32,113 nucleotides of DNA from an uncultured Planctomycetota bacterium (lineage in GTDB: Bacteria > Planctomycetota > UBA1135 > GCA-002686595), in assembly GCA_903928115.1 (NCBI GenBank), contig CAIYPP010000028.1, forward strand, positions 1 through 32,113. The letters run 5' to 3'. The notes beneath the pieces were generated by a model that did no database searches, was not told the DNA's origin, and saw only the letters and a program-made list of their open reading frames with translations. Positions 10,522 to 19,759 of this stretch are shown in pieces; position 1 is the first letter of the stretch, and every line of letters starts with the position of its first letter. A program made the position numbers and the translations under genes.

Positions 10522-12810
10522 CTAGTCGCGACCGCGACCGCGGCCGCCGCGGCCACGGCCACCGCCGCGACCGCCGCGGAAACCACCGCGATCGCCGCCA
10601 CGGTCGCCACCGCGATCACCGCCGCCATCGTAGGCCGGCTCGCCTTCGGGGCGCTCGCCTTCGAAGCCGCCCTCGGCACCTTCGCCGCCCTCGGCCGGAG
10701 CCTCGCCGCCGGGGAGCAGCGCCTTGCGCGAGAGCTTGATCTTGCCGCGGTCATCGACGTGGATCACGATCACTTCGACCGCGTCGCCGACGTTGACGAT
10801 GTCCGTCACGCGGTTGACGTAGCCGTGGTCGAGCTCGCTCACGTGCAGCAAGCCCTCGACGCCGGGCAGGATCTCGACGAACGCGCCGAAGTCCTTGATG
10901 CCCTTGACGGTGCCCGAGTACTTCGTGCCGATCTGCGGCGTCTCGCACATGCCGCGGATCGTGTCGAGGCACGCGTCGACCTTCTCGCGATCGACGCCCG
11001 CGACCTGCACGTTGCCCTTGTCGTCGAGGATCGAGATCTTGACCTTGAACTGCTCCTGCAGCGCCTTGATCTGGCGACCGCCGGGGCCGATCAGGTAGCC
11101 GATCTTGTCGGCCGGGATCTGGATCAGCTCCATGCGCGGCGCGAACGGGCTGATCTGCGACACCGGGCGCGGCACCGCGGCGAGCATCTTCTTCAAGATC
11201 TCACGGCGACCGACGCGCGCCTGCTCGAGAGCCTTTTCGAGGATCTCGCGCGACACGCTCTTCACCTTGATGTCCATCTGCAGCGCGGTGATGCCGAGGC
11301 CCGAACCAGCGACCTTGAAGTCCATGTCGCCGTTGTGGTCCTCCGAGCCCATGATGTCCGAGAGCACCGCGTAGCGGCCGCCTTCGGTGATCAGGCCCAT
11401 GGCGATGCCCGCGACCGGCTGCGACAGCGGCACACCGGCGAGCATCATCGAGAGGCAGCCGCCGCACACGCTCGCCATCGACGAGGAGCCGTTCGACTCC
11501 ATGATGTCGCTGACGATGCGGATGGTGTACGGGAAGCGCTCCTTCGGCGGGAGCACCGCGGCCAGCGCGCGCTCGGCGAGCATGCCGTGACCGATCTCGC
11601 GGCGACCGGGGCCCGAGATGCGGCGCGTCTCGCCGACCGAGTACGGCGGGAAGTTGTAGTGCAGGTAGAAGTTCTTGCGGTACTCGTCCTCGAGGCCGTC
11701 GATGATCTGCTCATCGTCGGCGGTGCCGAGCGTGACGCTGACCAAGGCCTGCGTCTCGCCACGGGTGAAGAGCACCGAGCCGTGCACGCGCGGGATGAAG
11801 TTCGGAGCGATCGAGATCTCGCGGATCTGATCCATGGCGCGGCCGTCCGCGCGGCGACCATCGAGGATCGCGTCGCGCTCGACCTGCGCGACCAAGTTCT
11901 CGAGCAGCGCCTTCACTTCCTTCGAGCGTGCCTTCAGAAGCTTCTCGTCGGTGATGCCGGCGAGCATCGAAGCCTTGGCCTCGTCGACCACCTTGGCGAG
12001 CGCGTCGTGGCGATCGTGCTTGCCCGGGGTGAAGATCACGTCGCGGATCGCGGGGCGGTAGCTGTCGACCTTCGCCTGCAGCTCCGCGTCCGTCTTCGGC
12101 GCGGCCCAGTCCATCTTCGGCTTGCCGGCCTTCGTGCGCAGCTCCTCGATCAGCTCGGCGATCTCGCGGATCACCTTGTGCGCGAGCTCGAGCGCGTCGA
12201 TCACGTCCTTTTCAGGGAGTTCCTTCGCGTTCGCTTCGACCATGCACAGGCCCTCCATGTGGCCCGCGACGACGAGGTCGAGGCGCGACTCGCTGCGGCG
12301 GCGCGCATCCGGCGGGAAGACGCACAAGGCGCCGTCCAAGTGACCGATGCGCACGGCGCCCATCGAGCCGTGGAACGGGATGTGGCTGATGTGCACGGCC
12401 GCGAACGAGGCGATCATCGCCACCACGTCGGAGTTGAGGCCGCCGTCGTAGCTGAGCGCGTGGCTCATGACCTGGACTTCGTTCTTGAAGCCCTCGGGGA
12501 AGAGCGGGCGGATGGCGCGGTCCGTGAGACGCATGGAGAGGATCTCCTTGGTCGTCGGGCGGCCTTCGCGCTTGAAGAAGCCGCCCGGGATCTTGCCGGC
12601 AGCTTCGGTCTTCTCGCGGTAGTCGACGGTGAGGGGGAAGAAGTCCTGCTCGTCCTTCGCCGGGCCGCACGCGACGGCGGCGAAGCACTTGGTGTTGCCC
12701 AGAGTGGCGATCACGGCGCCGTGGGCCTGACGGGCCATCTGGCCCGTTTCGAGGGTGAGCACCTGCCCACCGGTGAGTTCGCGGGAGACGCGAACGGGTT
12801 CAAGGTTCAT
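10522..12810 (-). CDS. pnp: polyribonucleotide nucleotidyltransferase (PNPase)
   Basis: 762 residues. PNPase degrades RNA 3' to 5' with phosphate, releasing nucleoside diphosphates, and can add tails in reverse; it acts as a cytoplasmic trimer. The sequence has the two RNase PH-type cores (first with AGKIPGGFFKREGRPT and LTDRAIRPLFP, second with ETQALVSVTLGT and the catalytic/metal block DIMGSEDHNGDMDFKVAG), a KH domain at about 560-620 (IGPGGRQIK, intact GxxG loop) and an S1 domain at about 628-700. The C-terminus (about 705-762) is an acidic stretch followed by an Arg/Gly-rich RGG-type tail, longer than in enteric PNPases and a likely extra RNA-binding element. The ATG is preceded by AAGGA at good spacing. 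It lies downstream of rpsO as in many bacteria. Confidence 0.98.
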   Translation of the reverse strand: MNLEPVRVSRELTGGQVLTLETGQMARQAHGAVIATLGNTKCFAAVACGPAKDEQDFFPLTVDYREKTEAAGKIPGGFFKREGRPTTKEILSMRLTDRAIRPLFPEGFKNEVQVMSHALSYDGGLNSDVVAMIASFAAVHISHIPFHGSMGAVRIGHLDGALCVFPPDARRRSESRLDLVVAGHMEGLCMVEANAKELPEKDVIDALELAHKVIREIAELIEELRTKAGKPKMDWAAPKTDAELQAKVDSYRPAIRDVIFTPGKHDRHDALAKVVDEAKASMLAGITDEKLLKARSKEVKALLENLVAQVERDAILDGRRADGRAMDQIREISIAPNFIPRVHGSVLFTRGETQALVSVTLGTADDEQIIDGLEDEYRKNFYLHYNFPPYSVGETRRISGPGRREIGHGMLAERALAAVLPPKERFPYTIRIVSDIMESNGSSSMASVCGGCLSMMLAGVPLSQPVAGIAMGLITEGGRYAVLSDIMGSEDHNGDMDFKVAGSGLGITALQMDIKVKSVSREILEKALEQARVGRREILKKMLAAVPRPVSQISPFAPRMELIQIPADKIGYLIGPGGRQIKALQEQFKVKISILDDKGNVQVAGVDREKVDACLDTIRGMCETPQIGTKYSGTVKGIKDFGAFVEILPGVEGLLHVSELDHGYVNRVTDIVNVGDAVEVIVIHVDDRGKIKLSRKALLPGGEAPAEGGEGAEGGFEGERPEGEPAYDGGGDRGGDRGGDRGGFRGGRGGGRGRGGRGRGRD

Positions 12811-12903
12811 CTGTGGTTTCCTTCTGCTTGTCTGTCTTCGAAAAAGGGTGTTCGTCGGGCGATGGAGCGCGCGCGAAGCAACGCGCGCGGGCCATCAAGC
12901 CAG

Positions 12904-12949
12904 CGAGCGCCCCGCGAGCCGCGCATGCGGCTCGTCGTCGGGGCGCTCG
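12904..12949 (-). promoter_or_regulatory. nested hairpin in the rpsO-pnp intergenic RNA
   Basis: Outer arms CGAGCGCCCC (12904-12913) and GGGGCGCTCG (12940-12949) pair perfectly over 10 bp and enclose a second perfect 8-bp stem (12915-12922 with 12927-12934) closed by a GCAT loop. A further short hairpin (CGCGCG arms) follows nearer pnp, at about 12868-12889. No T-run follows directly, so this looks more like a processing or attenuation structure than a simple terminator. In E. coli the same gap holds the rpsO terminator and the RNase III-cleaved pnp leader through which PNPase represses itself; equivalence here is inference from position. Confidence 0.6.
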
Positions 12950-12994
12950 TGGGTGTGTGGGATCACGCTAGCTCGTGCGAGTCGTGCTCGGTTC

Positions 12995-13264
12995 CTACTT
13001 GCGGAGGCCGAGCTTCTCGACGAGGGCCGTGTAGCGGGCCGGCTCGCGGCGGCGGAGGTACTTCAGGAGCTTGCTGCGCGCGCCGACCATCACCAAGAGA
13101 CCGCGGCGCGAGGTGTAGTCCTTGCGGTGGTTCTTCAGGTGCTCGGTCAGGTTGTTGACGTGCTCCGTGAGGAGCGCGACCTGCACTTCGGGAGAGCCGG
13201 AGTCACCCGGGCGGGTGGCGAACTTCTGGATGATCTCGGCCTTGCGGGCGGGCGTGAGGGCCAT
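12995..13264 (-). CDS. rpsO: 30S ribosomal protein S15
   Basis: 89 residues, exactly the usual S15 length. S15 binds the 16S rRNA central domain early in 30S assembly. The family blocks are intact: [18 protein letters not shown], the loop [16 protein letters not shown] with its rRNA-contacting His/Asp/Ser residues, and the C-terminal [13 protein letters not shown]. It is followed by pnp after a 184-nt structured gap, the conserved rpsO-pnp order. About 400 nt of non-coding DNA precede it, enough for its own promoter and a leader in which S15 might regulate itself, as known in several phyla. Confidence 0.98.
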   Translation of the reverse strand: MALTPARKAEIIQKFATRPGDSGSPEVQVALLTEHVNNLTEHLKNHRKDYTSRRGLLVMVGARSKLLKYLRRREPARYTALVEKLGLRK

Positions 13265-13662
13265 GTCGTACGTGCGCTTTCGTGCTCGGGACCTCGGACG
13301 AGGCCCCTCGTCGGCTCGACCACTTGCCCCACCGCCCGTGAACCCTCGCGCGAGAGCCTCACCAGCCGTGGGGTGCGCCGGCGACGTCGGTCGACGTCAG
13401 GAACCGGCCAGCGGAGCAGCCTAGGAGAGCCACTCCGGGCGCCGCCACGAGCCAAGTCGACAGCGCCAGAGGGCGAGGAGCATAGCGAGAGCCCCCGCTC
13501 CCCTCAAGCCACCCCGCCCCGGAGGGGACCGGAGCGACGCTCCGGCGCCTTCCTACGGGCACGCCCCCCTACGAAAACGGCCCGCGTGACCGCGGGCCGT
13601 AGACAAGGGCTGTCCGAGCGAGGTGCGGCGACCTCGAAGGTCGCGCGCTCCGCACAGGCCGA
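13265..13662 (-). other. non-coding stretch: rpsO leader and lipoprotein 3' end
   Basis: About 400 nt without a convincing gene. The part next to rpsO holds a tight hairpin (GACGAGG 13297-13303 with CCTCGTC 13306-13312) about 33-48 nt upstream of the rpsO ATG, a possible leader structure. The distal part holds the terminator of the upstream lipoprotein gene (13577-13600). Short open frames here have no family motifs, no start signals and are what high G+C gives by chance. A promoter for rpsO should lie between 13320 and 13570, but I cannot point to clear -35/-10 boxes. Confidence 0.6.
13577..13600 (-). terminator. Rho-independent-type terminator after the lipoprotein gene
   Basis: ACGGCCCGCG and CGCGGGCCGT (13577-13586 and 13591-13600) form a perfect 10-bp G+C-rich stem with a 4-nt loop. 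On the minus strand the last stem base starts a run of four T, giving an intrinsic-terminator shape 63 nt past the stop of the lipoprotein gene and before rpsO. Confidence 0.8.
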
Positions 13663-14271
13663 TCAGCGGGTCGTCGGGCCGCGCTCGGCGTCGCGCGCCG
13701 GCAGCGAGGCCAAGATCTCGTCGACGGCGAGCTCGACGGCGCGCTGCATCATCGCGCCCTCGCTGACGAAGTTCGCGCGCTGCGCGGAGAGGTCGACCGT
13801 GCGCGTCGCGTGGCCACCCCAGAGCGCCTTCGAGAGCTCGGGCTCGGCGGCATCGAGCAGGTAGATGTCGAGGTCGAGGACCAGCGTCGCGTGGGAGTTC
13901 CAGCGCGAGGTGTCCCAGCCCGTGACCGTGACGCACAGCGAGGCCTGCTCGCCGAGCGTGCCCGGCGTGTACGAGGCCTCGGTGACCTGCACGTTGCGAT
14001 CGACGAAATCGAGCGCGAGCGGCGAGTAGCGCAGACGCACGAGTCCCTTCTGAAACTCCTTGCGCATCGTCTCGAGCGGCACGTCGCGCTGCCCACTCGC
14101 GTTCTCGAGCTTCGGCACCGCGACTTCGAGCGGGTTGACCGACTTCAAGCGTCCGACGACGAGGCCCTCGTTGCCGAGCCCGCGGGGCTTGAGCGGAGTA
14201 GCGCACGAAGCGACGAAGAGTGCCGCGACTGCGGCGACAGCGAGGACGGGACGGCGACGGAGAAAGGACAT
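13663..14271 (-). CDS. putative lipoprotein of unknown function
   Basis: 202 residues; family not recognised. The N-terminus is a clean lipoprotein signal: MSFLRRR, a hydrophobic run, then LFVASC with the acceptor Cys at about residue 23. The mature part contains a pattern of alternating strands (SLCVTVTGWD, ATLVLDLDIYLLDA) and a predicted C-terminal helix (MMQRAVELAVDEILASLP) preceding a polar end. The layout resembles periplasmic lipoproteins that compute or assemble envelope complexes, but no motif fixes a role. It is transcribed away from the Ig-like lipoprotein gene stop (174 nt upstream) and ends at a strong hairpin terminator. A TAGAAT -10-like box lies about 75 nt upstream of its ATG, with only a weak -35. 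Confidence 0.75.
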   Translation of the reverse strand: MSFLRRRPVLAVAAVAALFVASCATPLKPRGLGNEGLVVGRLKSVNPLEVAVPKLENASGQRDVPLETMRKEFQKGLVRLRYSPLALDFVDRNVQVTEASYTPGTLGEQASLCVTVTGWDTSRWNSHATLVLDLDIYLLDAAEPELSKALWGGHATRTVDLSAQRANFVSEGAMMQRAVELAVDEILASLPARDAERGPTTR

Positions 14272-14445
14272 GGTGGGTTCCCGAGAGCGATTGGAGGTCG
14301 TCGGATGTGGAGCGCGTGGCGCGCAATCCGCAGCAGGCGATCGATTCTAGGGGTGCGGACCGAGCGCTTCCACGTTGAACGGCACGGAAAAACGCGTGAT
14401 TTCAGCGACGTTCGGCGGACGCCGGTCGGCGCGGCAAGGCGCAGC

Positions 14446-17400
14446 TCACAGCTGCGTGAACGACACCGGCGCCGAGTCGAGCACCACCTCGGAGCGACGA
14501 TCGAGCTCGGAGAAGCAGAGCTTCGTGGAATCGAGAGTCGGCCACGCGTAGGCGCTGACGGTCGTGAACACGGTCCCCGCCGCGAGTGCTTCTCCACCCG
14601 CCGCGGCCACGTCGGGCAGTGAGATCGAGATCGTCCCCGCGCTCGTCACGTCGGTCGCCCACAGCACCCAGCGCCGCCGGTTGGCTGCGGTCAGGGTCAC
14701 GCGGTAGATCCCGGGATCGGAGCCCGGGAGGCTGTCGAGGAACACGACGTCGTAGCTGCCAGGCCCCACGGGGGGCGAGAACGGCGTCGGCGAGGCGACG
14801 AGCGGCACCGACGGGGCGAGCAGCGCCGGGGGAGCACCGACCACCGGCACGCGGACCCCCGTGCGCGAACCGGCGAGGTCGCGCACTTCGGCCCGCAGGT
14901 ACAGATTGGGCTCCAGCACCTTGTCCCGGATCAGGCTGCCCTTCTGATCGCCGGGGTACTTGCCGTTGGTCGGGTCCGCGGCGCCGGCGATGGCCGAGCG
15001 CACGGACCACTGCACCGCCGGAGTACCGACGGGGTCGAGCGCGACGCCGGAGCCGACCGCGATCGGACCGCGGATCCCCGGCGAGAAGCCCTCGACCGCG
15101 AGGCGCGGCTGGCCGTTCTGCTGATTCGCGAGGAAGCCCACCGCGGTCGAAATGTCGAGCGTGGCCGACGGCCCCGCGACCGCACGGTCCTCCTGAGCCG
15201 TCGACGCGTCGCTCAGGACCACCGTCGTGACCAAGTTGCTCGTGACCGGAACGCCGGGCGACGCCGAGGCCAGAGGCAGGTCGAGCGCGAAGCTGCGCAA
15301 GTAGCTCGCGGCCGAGAAGACCGCGGCGCTGAGCGGCGCTTCGACGGCGACGAAGCTCAGCGCGCCGAGCGGGCCGGCGACGAGCTGCTGGGGCCCGAAC
15401 TGGCAGACCGCGAGGGAGCCCGCGCTCGTGCACGAGCCCACTGCGAGGAAGGGCGAAGACAGCTCGCTGCGTCGCGAGTCGGAGACCGAGCGCTGGAAGC
15501 TCGCGAGCGAGGTGGGCGACGTCACGGTGCCGGTGCCCGCGGCCGGGGGCTCGTCCGTGCGCTGCAACGGCACGCGCACACTGTCGACCGCGAGTTCGAC
15601 GAAGCTCCAGAGGTCGTACCCGCTCGCGTCGACGGTGACCATGCTCGGAGCGCCGGGGGCCGCGGTGAGAACTGCGAGGCCCTGCGCGTCCGTGAGCCCG
15701 GACGAGATGAAGTTCGGCGCTCCCAAGCCCGGATCCTCGTGCACGAGGACGCGCGCGTTGGGGACGGGCGCGAACGTGCGCGCGTCGTGGACCTGCACGC
15801 GCACGGTCGCGCTCGCCGCGGGCAACGGACCGCCGGGGCCGACGGCTCCGATCTGCTCGAAGCTCGCCTGAACGGTGTTGACCGCGGGATTGAACGCGCG
15901 GTCGTAGATCGTGAGCGAGAACTGCGTCGCTCCAGCAGCCGGATCGATCAGACCGTTGGGCAGCACGACCGGGGCTGCGACGAACAACCCATCGGAACGC
16001 GCGGACACGACCGCTGCTTCGAAGCCGTTGGTGAGAGCGCCGACGTTGACCTGCGCAGCGCGCAGCTCCTCGTTCGCGCGGCCTACGACGACCAAGTCCG
16101 CTCCGTCGCTCGCGAAGCTCGTGACGTTCGAGCCGCTGGAGCCGAAGCCGACGAGCTCAGGCGGCGTGATGTCGACCGTGACCGGCTGGATCCCCGTTGC
16201 AGCGCGGTCGACATCAAGCAGCTTGATCGGGGTGGTCAGATTGCCGCGTCGCAGCGAGATGGCGATCGACACGTCGCCCTCGGCGAAGCGCAGCGCGAGC
16301 GGCAGCGGGCTCGATGCGAGGTCGATCTCCGTCTCGGAGAGCACGACAACCTCGCCCGTGTCGTGCTGCAGCGGCAGCGGGTCGTAGCTGTCGAGGCTCC
16401 CGAGCTGCACCTCGCGATAGAGCGCGAACAGCTCGGGTTCGGTCGCCGTGTCCTCGCCGACCAAGTAAATGCGGACGAAGTCGCCGGGCTCGCTCCCAAA
16501 CAGCCAAACTTCCACCGCGAGCGCCGCGAGCGGGTCGAGCCCATTCAGGTTGGCCGCGCCGATGTAGTCGAGCGGCACGTCGTAGCTCCCGACGTCCACC
16601 GAAAGCGGGGCGCTGAGTCCAGCCACCGCGTAGTCGAGGTCGGTCTGCGCGAGCGTCGCGCCGCCCGTCACGGCGGTGATCGGCGCCGCGCTCGGCGACA
16701 GGCGCAGCGCCACGGTCGCGGAGAGCGGGAACGGAGTCGGGGTGCCCGTGGCGTCCGCGCTCCGCCAGCGCCAGACGCGCTTCTCATCGAGGGATCCCTG
16801 ACCGAGGTTGATCGCGAGCGAGGTCGGGGCGGGGTTCGGGGAGGGCGGCTGGCCGTTGACTGTGACGATCCATGAGGTCGCGCCGACGTTGACCGGACGG
16901 TCGAACAGGACCACGGACTCGCCCGTGCGGCTTTGACCCACGGCGTTGTCCGCGGGGTAGCTCATGACGACGCGCGGGGCGGTCGGGTCGGTCACCGCCG
17001 TCGAGAACGTGCCGACCTCGCGGTCATCCGCGACGACCATGCGGCTGCCTTGGAGGTCGACGATGTTGCGGTCGGTGCGAACGCGCACGACGTAGTCCGT
17101 GTCGGGCAAGAGCGCCGTCGTCGAGAGCAGCACCACCACGCGCCCGTCGCCCGCGAGCAGGCCGGTCAGCGGAACGGCGGGAGTCTGGGCGTCCACGATC
17201 GCCAGCTCGAACGCCTGCCCCACCGAGCTCGGCGCGAGCGACTCGCTGAAGACGAGCGCCATCGGCGTGGTGGTCGCGATTTGTGCGCCGACGGGGAAGA
17301 ACGACTCGATCGTCGGAGCGGCCGGCGAGAGCCAACTCGAGTCCGTCGGGACGGTCGCGGCGCTCTCGCCGATTCCGCCCCCCCCCTCCTCCTCCACCGC

Positions 17401-17515
17401 CGGCATCGCCGCAGTTGCCGCTGTACACGCAAGCGGGGTTGTCGCAGCCGGGGAGCCAGAGAGCCGCGGCGAGCGGGAGGATGGCCAATCGAAGCAGCTG
17501 GGTGGCGCGGTGCAT
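14446..17515 (-). CDS. large Ig-like surface lipoprotein, reading frame broken at a G9 tract
   Basis: About 1020 residues if one base is removed from the homopolymer at 17378-17386. From the ATG at 17513-17515 the protein has a lipoprotein signal with lipobox LPGC (Cys24), then CVYSGNCGD and a poly-Gly run. In the sequence as given this frame then runs into an unrelated frame, while the long downstream frame (986 codons from an internal ATG at 17404-17406) has no signal peptide of its own. With eight G the two parts join exactly. The body begins with an SbsA/Big_5-type Ig-like domain (FFPVGAQIATTTPMALVFSE), then beta-rich regions, a carboxypeptidase-regulatory-like domain (VHDARTFAPVPNARVLV) and a C-terminal beta domain. 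It is probably a cell-surface adhesive or structural protein. The break is either a sequencing error, true inactivation, or a phase-variation switch. Confidence 0.8.
17378..17386 (-). repeat. G9 homopolymer tract at the frame break
   Basis: Nine C on the plus strand (nine G in the coding strand) lie about 43 codons into the Ig-like lipoprotein gene, right after the signal peptide and inside a Gly-encoding run. The two halves of the gene are out of frame by one base exactly here. Runs of this length slip easily in replication and in sequencing. Confidence 0.85.
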
Positions 17516-17674
17516 CGTGGGAGCGGCGTCGGGTGGGGAGAGCGAAGATCCGGCGAAATCGAGACCCTCGGCGCGAGCGTGCGGGCGAGGGAGACGATCG
17601 GGCGACGGGCATATTCCCCTCGCGCGGCGGGCCAGAGAAGCGCCGAGCGACATTTCCCGAGGCATCCCCCTGCG

Positions 17675-17704
17675 TTGGTTCCCCCGCCCGCGCTGAACTA
17701 GACT
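17675..17704 (+). promoter_or_regulatory. candidate promoter of the TPR lipoprotein gene
   Basis: TTGGTT (17675-17680) and TAGACT (17699-17704) are 18 nt apart, a weak match to -35/-10 boxes, ending 46 nt before the ATG. The 235-nt gap between the divergent lipoprotein genes must hold promoters in both directions; nothing better was seen for the plus strand and no clear box for the minus strand. Confidence 0.25.
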
Positions 17705-17750
17705 CTGCGCACGCTCCGCGGCGCCCCCGCCTGCGGACGCCCCACCCCCG

Positions 17751-19730
17751 ATGCGCGCCGCCCCCAGTCAACTCTTGGCCCTGCTTGCACTCTCGTGCGC
17801 GGGCCCCGCGCCGACGCCGAGCGCCGCACCGACGCCCCAGCCGGCTCCCCCAGCGCCGAAGTCCGCGCCCAGCGCGCCGACGCCCGAGCCGAGCACGCCG
17901 GCTGCCCGTCCGAGCGACCCCGCGACGGCGGTGGAGGTCACCGAATCCAGCTCCGAGCCCGAGGACGAAGCGCGCCGCCTAGCAAGGCTTGCGCGCGAGG
18001 CCATCGATCGTGGCGACTTCGTCGGCGCGCGCGCCCTGCTCGACGACCTTCTGACCGTGCCGCGCATCGCCGAGGCGCGGGCTCTCCTCGCCGCCCAGCG
18101 CGACGATGAGGCGCTCGCGGTCTCGACGGCGGCGCTGGCGGTCGCGCCGGGCGAGCCGCGCGTACTGCTCGTGCACGCCGAGGCCAACCTGCGCGTCGGC
18201 GAGCGCAGCAGCTCGCGCGAGCGCGTCGAAGAAGCGCTGCGCAGCTTCCTGCGCGCGGGCTCGGGCGCAGAGTCTTGGCTCGGAGCGTGCCGTGCTGCGC
18301 GCGGCCTTGGCAGGACGGCGGATGCACTCGAATACGCGCGGCAGGCGCGCGCGACGTTGGGCGGCGGCGTGAGCACGACGTCCGAGGAGCCCGCGTACAC
18401 CGTCGCGCGCGCCCTGTGGGACGCCTATGCCGCGAGCGCGGGCACGGGCAGCACGGACGCCGCGCTGCGCAACGAAACTGCGAGCGCGCTCGCGAACTGC
18501 GCGGGCGCGCTTCCCCGCCAGACCTGGGCGTGGCAGCGACTCGCGGACGTCGAGGAGGCGCGCGGAGACCTCTCTGCGGCGCAGCAAGCCCTCGAGCGCG
18601 CCCTCGAGAGCTCTCCGCTCGACCGCGCGGTCCCGCAGCAGCTTGCGCGTGTGGCCCGCGCTCGCGGTGGGAGAGCCGAGGTGATCGCGGCATTCGAGCG
18701 CGCCCGCCCCCTCGCGGCCGGCAACGTCGACGTCTGGTGGTTCCCGGCCCAAGAGCGCCTCAAGGCTGGCACGGCGCCATCCCTGGAGCGCATCGCGGAG
18801 CTGCGAATCGCGGAGCGCGAATTCGCCGCGGCGCGTGCGCTCGACGGCTCGCTGCGGGCGCGCGCGATTCGATTGGAAGCGGCCTGCCGCGCCGCCGTCG
18901 GCTGGACGCAACTCGCACGCGGCGAGCTCACTTCCTCGGTGGAGAGCTTCCGCTCCATGGAGAAGCTCGAGCGCGGAGCGATGGCCTACTCCGAATCGCC
19001 TCAGGTGGAGTCCGGCGTGCTCGGCATCGCGGCGGTTTCCGCAGAACACGAGCGGCGCGGCGAGGGCGCTTTGGCCGCGGCACTCGCACTGGAGCTGCAT
19101 CGTTACGAGCCCGACTCCGTACGCTGGGCGCTCGAGTCGGGGCGTCTCTACCGCGCCGTCGCCGAGCGCACGCACGCCGATGCGGAGGAGTTCCAACTCG
19201 CTGCGGACGAGCGCATCCGCGAGCCGCGAAGACTGTTGGCACTGCGCGAACGCGCCAAGATCAGTACGACGATCCCGATCGGTCCGCGCCTCACGACGGA
19301 ATTCCGCATCCGTGCCGACGATCTGCACAAGAGCGCGCGGAAGCAATTTGAGACCGCCTATCGCTGCCTGCTCGACGCCAACCGTCTCGCGCCGAACAAT
19401 GTGCGCGCGATGGCCGACGCCGCGCTCATCGCCATCGAATATCTGCGCACCGACGATGACATCGCGCGCGGCCTGCTCAACGTCGCGATATCGCTCGGGG
19501 AACGCCAGCTGGCCGCACCGGAGCTCGCCGAAGCAGAACGACTGAGCCTCCAACGGGCATGGGGCGATGCCCACGAATACATGGGGCTCCTGTACCTCGA
19601 ACGCAAGAATGACCCGCGCGCGGCACTCGGCTACTTCGAGTCCAGCCTGCGCATCGGGCCCTCGGCTCGCCCCTCCGTTCAAGATGTGTATCTCCCGCGC
19701 TGCAAAGCGGCGCTCCCGCGCCGCAACTAG
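17751..19730 (+). CDS. TPR-repeat lipoprotein
   Basis: 659 residues. The N-terminus is a short lipoprotein signal (LLALLALSC, Cys16) followed by a Pro/Ala/Ser-rich linker (about 18-60). The rest is almost entirely helical with repeated TPR-like units, for example ARRLARLAREAIDRGDFVGARALLDDL, AARGLGRTADALEYARQARATL, and near the C-terminus AYRCLLDANRLAPNNVRAMADAALIAIEYL and DPRAALGYFESSLRIGP. TPR arrays hold partner proteins, so a scaffold at the outer or inner membrane is the reasonable guess. It has no visible Shine-Dalgarno. It is divergent from the Ig-like lipoprotein gene and followed after 29 nt by a second TPR gene, so the two probably form an operon and may act together. Confidence 0.85.
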   Translation: MRAAPSQLLALLALSCAGPAPTPSAAPTPQPAPPAPKSAPSAPTPEPSTPAARPSDPATAVEVTESSSEPEDEARRLARLAREAIDRGDFVGARALLDDLLTVPRIAEARALLAAQRDDEALAVSTAALAVAPGEPRVLLVHAEANLRVGERSSSRERVEEALRSFLRAGSGAESWLGACRAARGLGRTADALEYARQARATLGGGVSTTSEEPAYTVARALWDAYAASAGTGSTDAALRNETASALANCAGALPRQTWAWQRLADVEEARGDLSAAQQALERALESSPLDRAVPQQLARVARARGGRAEVIAAFERARPLAAGNVDVWWFPAQERLKAGTAPSLERIAELRIAEREFAAARALDGSLRARAIRLEAACRAAVGWTQLARGELTSSVESFRSMEKLERGAMAYSESPQVESGVLGIAAVSAEHERRGEGALAAALALELHRYEPDSVRWALESGRLYRAVAERTHADAEEFQLAADERIREPRRLLALRERAKISTTIPIGPRLTTEFRIRADDLHKSARKQFETAYRCLLDANRLAPNNVRAMADAALIAIEYLRTDDDIARGLLNVAISLGERQLAAPELAEAERLSLQRAWGDAHEYMGLLYLERKNDPRAALGYFESSLRIGPSARPSVQDVYLPRCKAALPRRN

Positions 19731-19759
19731 CCCACCGCATCACTGCCCCCATCGAAGTC

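Noticed and set aside
10231..13158. 975-codon plus-strand open frame opposite pnp and rpsO
   Set aside because: Antisense to two certain genes; repetitive Arg/Asp/His composition typical of a shadow frame.
13359..13562. Small minus-strand open frame upstream of rpsO
   Set aside because: No start signal, no family motif, and it lies in the probable rpsO leader/promoter region.
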